DNA of 16,621 bases, from the NCBI GenBank assembly GCA_023424585.1, contig JAFADT010000555.1, positions 1-16,621 on the forward strand. Reading direction: 5' to 3'. This DNA comes from Pseudomonadota bacterium. GTDB lineage: Bacteria > Myxococcota > Myxococcia > Myxococcales > Myxococcaceae. Of the stretch, positions 13,836 through 16,621 are shown in pieces (the first letter of the stretch is position 1; each line of letters starts with the position of its first letter). Made by a program: the position numbers and the translations under genes. Below the pieces are notes generated by a model. That model did no database searches and was not told the DNA's origin. It saw only the letters and a program-made list of their open reading frames with translations.

Positions 13836-15167
13836 ATGGTTCCTGCACTCTCCGTCGTCCTGCCCTTCAACCCCGCCACCGCCGCCGCCGCCGCCCGGTT
13901 CGCCAACGCGCTGTCCGGCCAGGCCCAGGTCGTCCTCGCGGGTGAAGGCCCTGTGGATGTCACGCCCGGTCCCAACGTCCACGTCCTCGCCGCCCAGGGA
14001 GGCAAGGGCGCGGCCATCCGCGCCGCGCTGCCCCACGTCACCGGCGCCCACACGGTGCTCCAGGACCCCGACGCCGCCTACTCGCCGGACACCTACGACG
14101 CCCTGGTGCAGCCCCTGCGCGACGACACCGCGGACGGCGTCTTCGGCCGGCGCCCCGGCATGTCGCCGGAGATGGTGGCCGAGCGCGCGCTGGGCGGCAT
14201 CACCCGCTTCGTCACCGACGTGGCCCTGACGGATCCGCTCACCGGCCTGCGCGCCTTCCGCACGGAGGCGCTGCGCTCCATCCAGCTCACCAGCGACGAC
14301 GACTCGGTGGACGCGGAGCTGGTGGTGAAGATGGCCGCGCAGCTCTTCCGCCTCACGGAGGTGCCGCTGCCGCCGCTGCAGGCCGTGCCGCGCCGCCCGG
14401 CCTCCGCGCACCTGGCCCGCCTGCGCACGCTGGTGCGCTACGCCACCGTGCGCGACGACGCGGACAACCAGCACGAGGGCTACTCCACCCTGGAGCGCAT
14501 GGACGGCGCCACCCACTACAACCAGTGGCTGGGCCGCCGCTTCCGCGAGCACATGGGCCGCCGCGTGCTGGAGATTGGCGCCGGCATCGGCACCATCACC
14601 CGCGAATTGGAGGGCGGCGCGGAGCACCTGGTCGCGCTGGAGGTGGAGCGCTTCTACGTGGACCGCCTGAAGAACATGTTCCGCGGCAAGCCCCACGTGC
14701 GCCCCTACCTGTCCGACGTGGCGCTGGCGGACTGGGAGTCGCTCAAGGCGGAGAACCTGGACACCATCGTGCTGTCCAACGTGCTGGAGCACATCCCGGA
14801 CGACGCGTCCGCGGTGCGCCGCTTCCGCCAGATCCTCCAGCCGGACGGCCGCGTGCTCATCCTCGTGCCGGCGCTGCCGCAGCTGTTCGGCGCCATCGAC
14901 GAGGCCGTGGGCCACTACCGCCGCTACACGCCGGAGACCCTGCGCGCGGTGCTGGAGGAGAACGGCTTCCGCGTGGACACGCTGGAGTGGATGAACCTGG
15001 TGGGCCTGCCGGGCTGGTTCGTCAACAGCCGCCTGCTGCGACGCCGCGCGGTGCCCAAGCTCCAGCTCAAGCTCTACGACACGCTGGCCCCCCTGTTCGC
15101 CCAGGCCGAGCGCCAGGTGAAGCTGCCCGTGGGCATGAGCCTGTTCGCCGTCGGCCGGGCCGTCTGA
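13836..15167 (+). CDS. GT2-like glycosyltransferase fused to SAM-dependent methyltransferase
   Basis: This is a 443-residue two-domain protein. Residues 1-205 resemble the dolichol-phosphate-mannose-synthase branch of GT2: LSVVLP at the start, QGGKGAAIRAAL (54-65), QDPDAAYSP with the metal-binding DPD (D77, D79), and DPLTGLRAFR (133-142). Residues 215-443 are a class I methyltransferase with motif I VLEIGAGIGT (244-253), acidic E269 in VALEVERFY, and SNVLEHIPDD (314-323). The first GT2 strand-loop is odd: the expected VVDDGS acidic motif is replaced by VVLAGEGPVD, and the YNEE region is PFNPATAAAAAR. ATG 13836 lacks a strong ribosome site; in-frame GTGs at 13818 and 13824 are alternatives, the first with GGAAG before it. 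It could glycosylate and methylate one substrate, or be mainly a methyltransferase with a relic GT2 domain. Confidence 0.82.
   Translation: MVPALSVVLPFNPATAAAAARFANALSGQAQVVLAGEGPVDVTPGPNVHVLAAQGGKGAAIRAALPHVTGAHTVLQDPDAAYSPDTYDALVQPLRDDTADGVFGRRPGMSPEMVAERALGGITRFVTDVALTDPLTGLRAFRTEALRSIQLTSDDDSVDAELVVKMAAQLFRLTEVPLPPLQAVPRRPASAHLARLRTLVRYATVRDDADNQHEGYSTLERMDGATHYNQWLGRRFREHMGRRVLEIGAGIGTITRELEGGAEHLVALEVERFYVDRLKNMFRGKPHVRPYLSDVALADWESLKAENLDTIVLSNVLEHIPDDASAVRRFRQILQPDGRVLILVPALPQLFGAIDEAVGHYRRYTPETLRAVLEENGFRVDTLEWMNLVGLPGWFVNSRLLRRRAVPKLQLKLYDTLAPLFAQAERQVKLPVGMSLFAVGRAV
13881..13895 (+). repeat. GCC trinucleotide run inside the GT2 domain
   Basis: Five perfect GCC codons in frame, with GCC and ACC just before, encode an alanine run at residues 16-20. 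It falls where GT2 enzymes normally have the acidic residues after the first strand. It may mark slippage-driven divergence. Confidence 0.6.
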
Positions 15168-15174
15168 CGCCCGC

Positions 15175-16621
15175 GTGAGCGCCGCGCCCGACTCCTCCCC
15201 GCCGCCCGTCGAAGTGGCCCCGGCGCCACCTGGCGTGGCGCCCGTGCCTCGCTCCCCGGGCCTGCCGAGGGCGGTGTGGGCCGCGGTGGCGGCGCTCTAC
15301 GTGCTCCTCTTCCCGTACCACCCGGGCCTGCGCTCGCCCAACGAGCTGTGCCGCCTGTGGCAGACGCGCGCCCTGGTGGAGGACGGCACGCTGGAGCTCA
15401 ACCGGGCCCTGCGCGACTACGGCCCGGTGGGCGACCTGTCGGTGATGGACGGGCGCTACTACCCGTCCAAGGCGCCGCTGCTGTCCTTCGCCGCGGTGCC
15501 CGTGTACGCGGCCCTGCGGGTCGTGGGCGGCGGCCACCGCTACGCCGTACCGGAGGTGCCGCTCGTCTTCTTCAGCCGCCTCTTCCTCACGGTGCTGCCC
15601 ACGCTGGGGCTCCTGTGGCTGCTGCGCCGCTTCCTGCGCGCGTTCCTGTCGCCCGTCGTCGCGGACGGGGTCACGGTGACGTACGCGCTGGGCTCGCTCG
15701 CGTTCAGCTACTCGCTGCTCTTCATGAGCCACCAGACGACGGCGGTGCTGCTCTTCGCCGGCTTCTACGCGCTCTGGCGCCTGGCGCGGGGCGAGTGGCG
15801 CGAGCGCGGCTACGTGGTGGCCGGCGCGTGCGCGGGCGCCACCGTCGCCGCCGAGTACACCGGCGCGCTGGGCGTCCTGGGCCTCATCCTCTACGCCGTC
15901 CTCACCGTGCTGGGCACGCCGGAGCCCTGGGCCGCGCGGCTCAAGAAGCTGGGCCGGGCCACGGGGCTCGCCGTGCTGGGCGCGCTGCCCTTCGTCGTGG
16001 CGCTGGGGCTCTACCACCAGGCCACCTTCGGCCACCCGCTGGAGACGGGCTACAAGCACCTCAACGACGCGGCCTACCAGCCGTGGCACCTGGGCGGCTT
16101 CCTGGGCATCCGCACGCCGGATCCGCGCGCCTTCACGCTGTCGTTCTTCTCTCCGCTGCGGGGCCTCTTCACCCTGTCGCCGTTCCTCTTGCTCGCGCTG
16201 CCCGGGCTCGGGCTGCTCAAGCGCCTGGGCCGCACGTCCCCGGAGGCGCGCGCCCTCTTCTGGATGTCCGCGGCGACGCTCGCCGGCTACACGTACTTCA
16301 CCTCGTCGTTCACCTACGACTCGTGGGGCTGGACGACGGGGCCCCGGCACCTCACGGGGCTGGTGCCCTTCCTGCTCCTGCCCGCGGGCCTGGCGCTGGA
16401 GCGGCTGCGCGGCGCGGGCAGGCCGGTGCTGTCCGGCATCGCGGCCATGCTGTGCGCGGCGTCCGTGCTCGTCACGGGCCTGGCCACCTTCGTCAACTAC
16501 ATCCCCGACGACGTCTCCACCCCCGTGCTCGGGCTGGCCCGGCCGCTCCTCCTGGACGGCTACCACCCGCCCAACCTCCTCGCCTTCGCGGGGCTGCCCA
16601 CGGCCCTGGCGGGCGCGGTGC
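15175..16621 (+). CDS. GT-C-like multi-pass membrane glycosyltransferase, partial at window end
   Basis: The frame is open from GTG 15175 to the window edge (482 codons, no stop), so the C-terminus is missing. A Pro/Ala-rich cytoplasmic start of about 32 residues precedes the first membrane segment (34-48). A large polar loop follows with E57, D70, D81, D87 and D92, ending in YYPSKAPLLSFAAVPVY (95-111), which resembles the KPPL loop of ArnT/PMT-type GT-C enzymes. Further hydrophobic segments alternate to the end, with SWGWTTGPRHLTGLVPF in the second half, a GPR-x-L pattern seen in bacterial GT-C-like proteins. Such enzymes use polyprenyl-phosphate sugars in the periplasm. It follows the GT2-methyltransferase gene by seven bases. 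The ribosome site is weak and the start relies on position. The membrane-protein call is firm; GT-C activity is inferred. Confidence 0.7.
   Translation, partial: MSAAPDSSPPPVEVAPAPPGVAPVPRSPGLPRAVWAAVAALYVLLFPYHPGLRSPNELCRLWQTRALVEDGTLELNRALRDYGPVGDLSVMDGRYYPSKAPLLSFAAVPVYAALRVVGGGHRYAVPEVPLVFFSRLFLTVLPTLGLLWLLRRFLRAFLSPVVADGVTVTYALGSLAFSYSLLFMSHQTTAVLLFAGFYALWRLARGEWRERGYVVAGACAGATVAAEYTGALGVLGLILYAVLTVLGTPEPWAARLKKLGRATGLAVLGALPFVVALGLYHQATFGHPLETGYKHLNDAAYQPWHLGGFLGIRTPDPRAFTLSFFSPLRGLFTLSPFLLLALPGLGLLKRLGRTSPEARALFWMSAATLAGYTYFTSSFTYDSWGWTTGPRHLTGLVPFLLLPAGLALERLRGAGRPVLSGIAAMLCAASVLVTGLATFVNYIPDDVSTPVLGLARPLLLDGYHPPNLLAFAGLPTALAGAV

Noticed and set aside
11750..13945. Very long plus-strand open frame (731 codons) opposite wzc
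   Set aside because: It is the mirror of the kinase gene: the translation is repetitive His/Arg/Gln/Leu-rich, while the minus strand has all the Wzc and kinase motifs.
13617..14915. Minus-strand open frame (432 codons) across the divergent gap and the GT2-methyltransferase gene
   Set aside because: It is His/Gly/Arg-rich with no domain; the plus strand carries clear GT2 and methyltransferase motifs.
15067..16566. Minus-strand open frame (499 codons) opposite the membrane protein
   Set aside because: It is Glu/Arg/Gln-rich low complexity. The plus-strand frame has alternating hydrophobic segments and GT-C-like loops, and is simply cut by the window end.
1..16621. Search for tRNA, rRNA, CRISPR repeats, insertion-sequence ends and phage or toxin-antitoxin genes
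   Set aside because: Nothing recognisable was seen by eye on either strand. Nearly all sequence is accounted for by the twelve genes.

Overview
The window is very GC-rich (well above 65% G+C by eye, with codon third positions almost all G or C). It is densely packed with polysaccharide genes that use many GTG starts and 4-base start/stop overlaps. Together with the gene content, this points to a myxobacterium of the Myxococcus/Corallococcus type. That is an inference from composition and family resemblance; no marker gene is present.

The window is most of a Wzx/Wzy-type cell-surface polysaccharide locus in three blocks. (1) Bases 1-187 are a leader with no convincing gene. A plus-strand operon follows (188-6388): a Wzx-like flippase and four GT4-type glycosyltransferases (GTs), mostly joined by overlaps. 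(2) A minus-strand operon runs toward it from 13615 to 6392. In transcription order it holds a Wzc-type co-polymerase fused to a tyrosine kinase, GT4, GT4, a Wzy/O-antigen-ligase-like polymerase, and GT4. The two operons meet tail to tail with 3 bases between stop codons. (3) A 220-base divergent region (13616-13835) separates wzc from a rightward pair: a GT2-like/methyltransferase fusion and a multi-pass GT-C-like membrane protein that runs off the window end.

Expected working order: cytoplasmic GT4 enzymes build an undecaprenyl-linked repeat unit, Wzx flips it, Wzy polymerises it in the periplasm, and Wzc sets chain length and links to export. The GT2-methyltransferase and GT-C pair may add methyl groups or a lipid-phosphate-linked sugar. 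Three parts are missing from the window: the initiating polyprenyl-phosphate sugar transferase, the outer-membrane exporter (Wza/OPX) and a tyrosine phosphatase. They must lie outside it or elsewhere in the genome.

I found no tRNA, rRNA, CRISPR array, insertion sequence or phage gene. The most unusual features are the GT2 domain lacking its usual nucleotide-binding acidic motif, its pairing with a GT-C protein, a GT4 without the EX7E motif, and the face-to-face operon layout. I see no clear evidence of a wholly new system.
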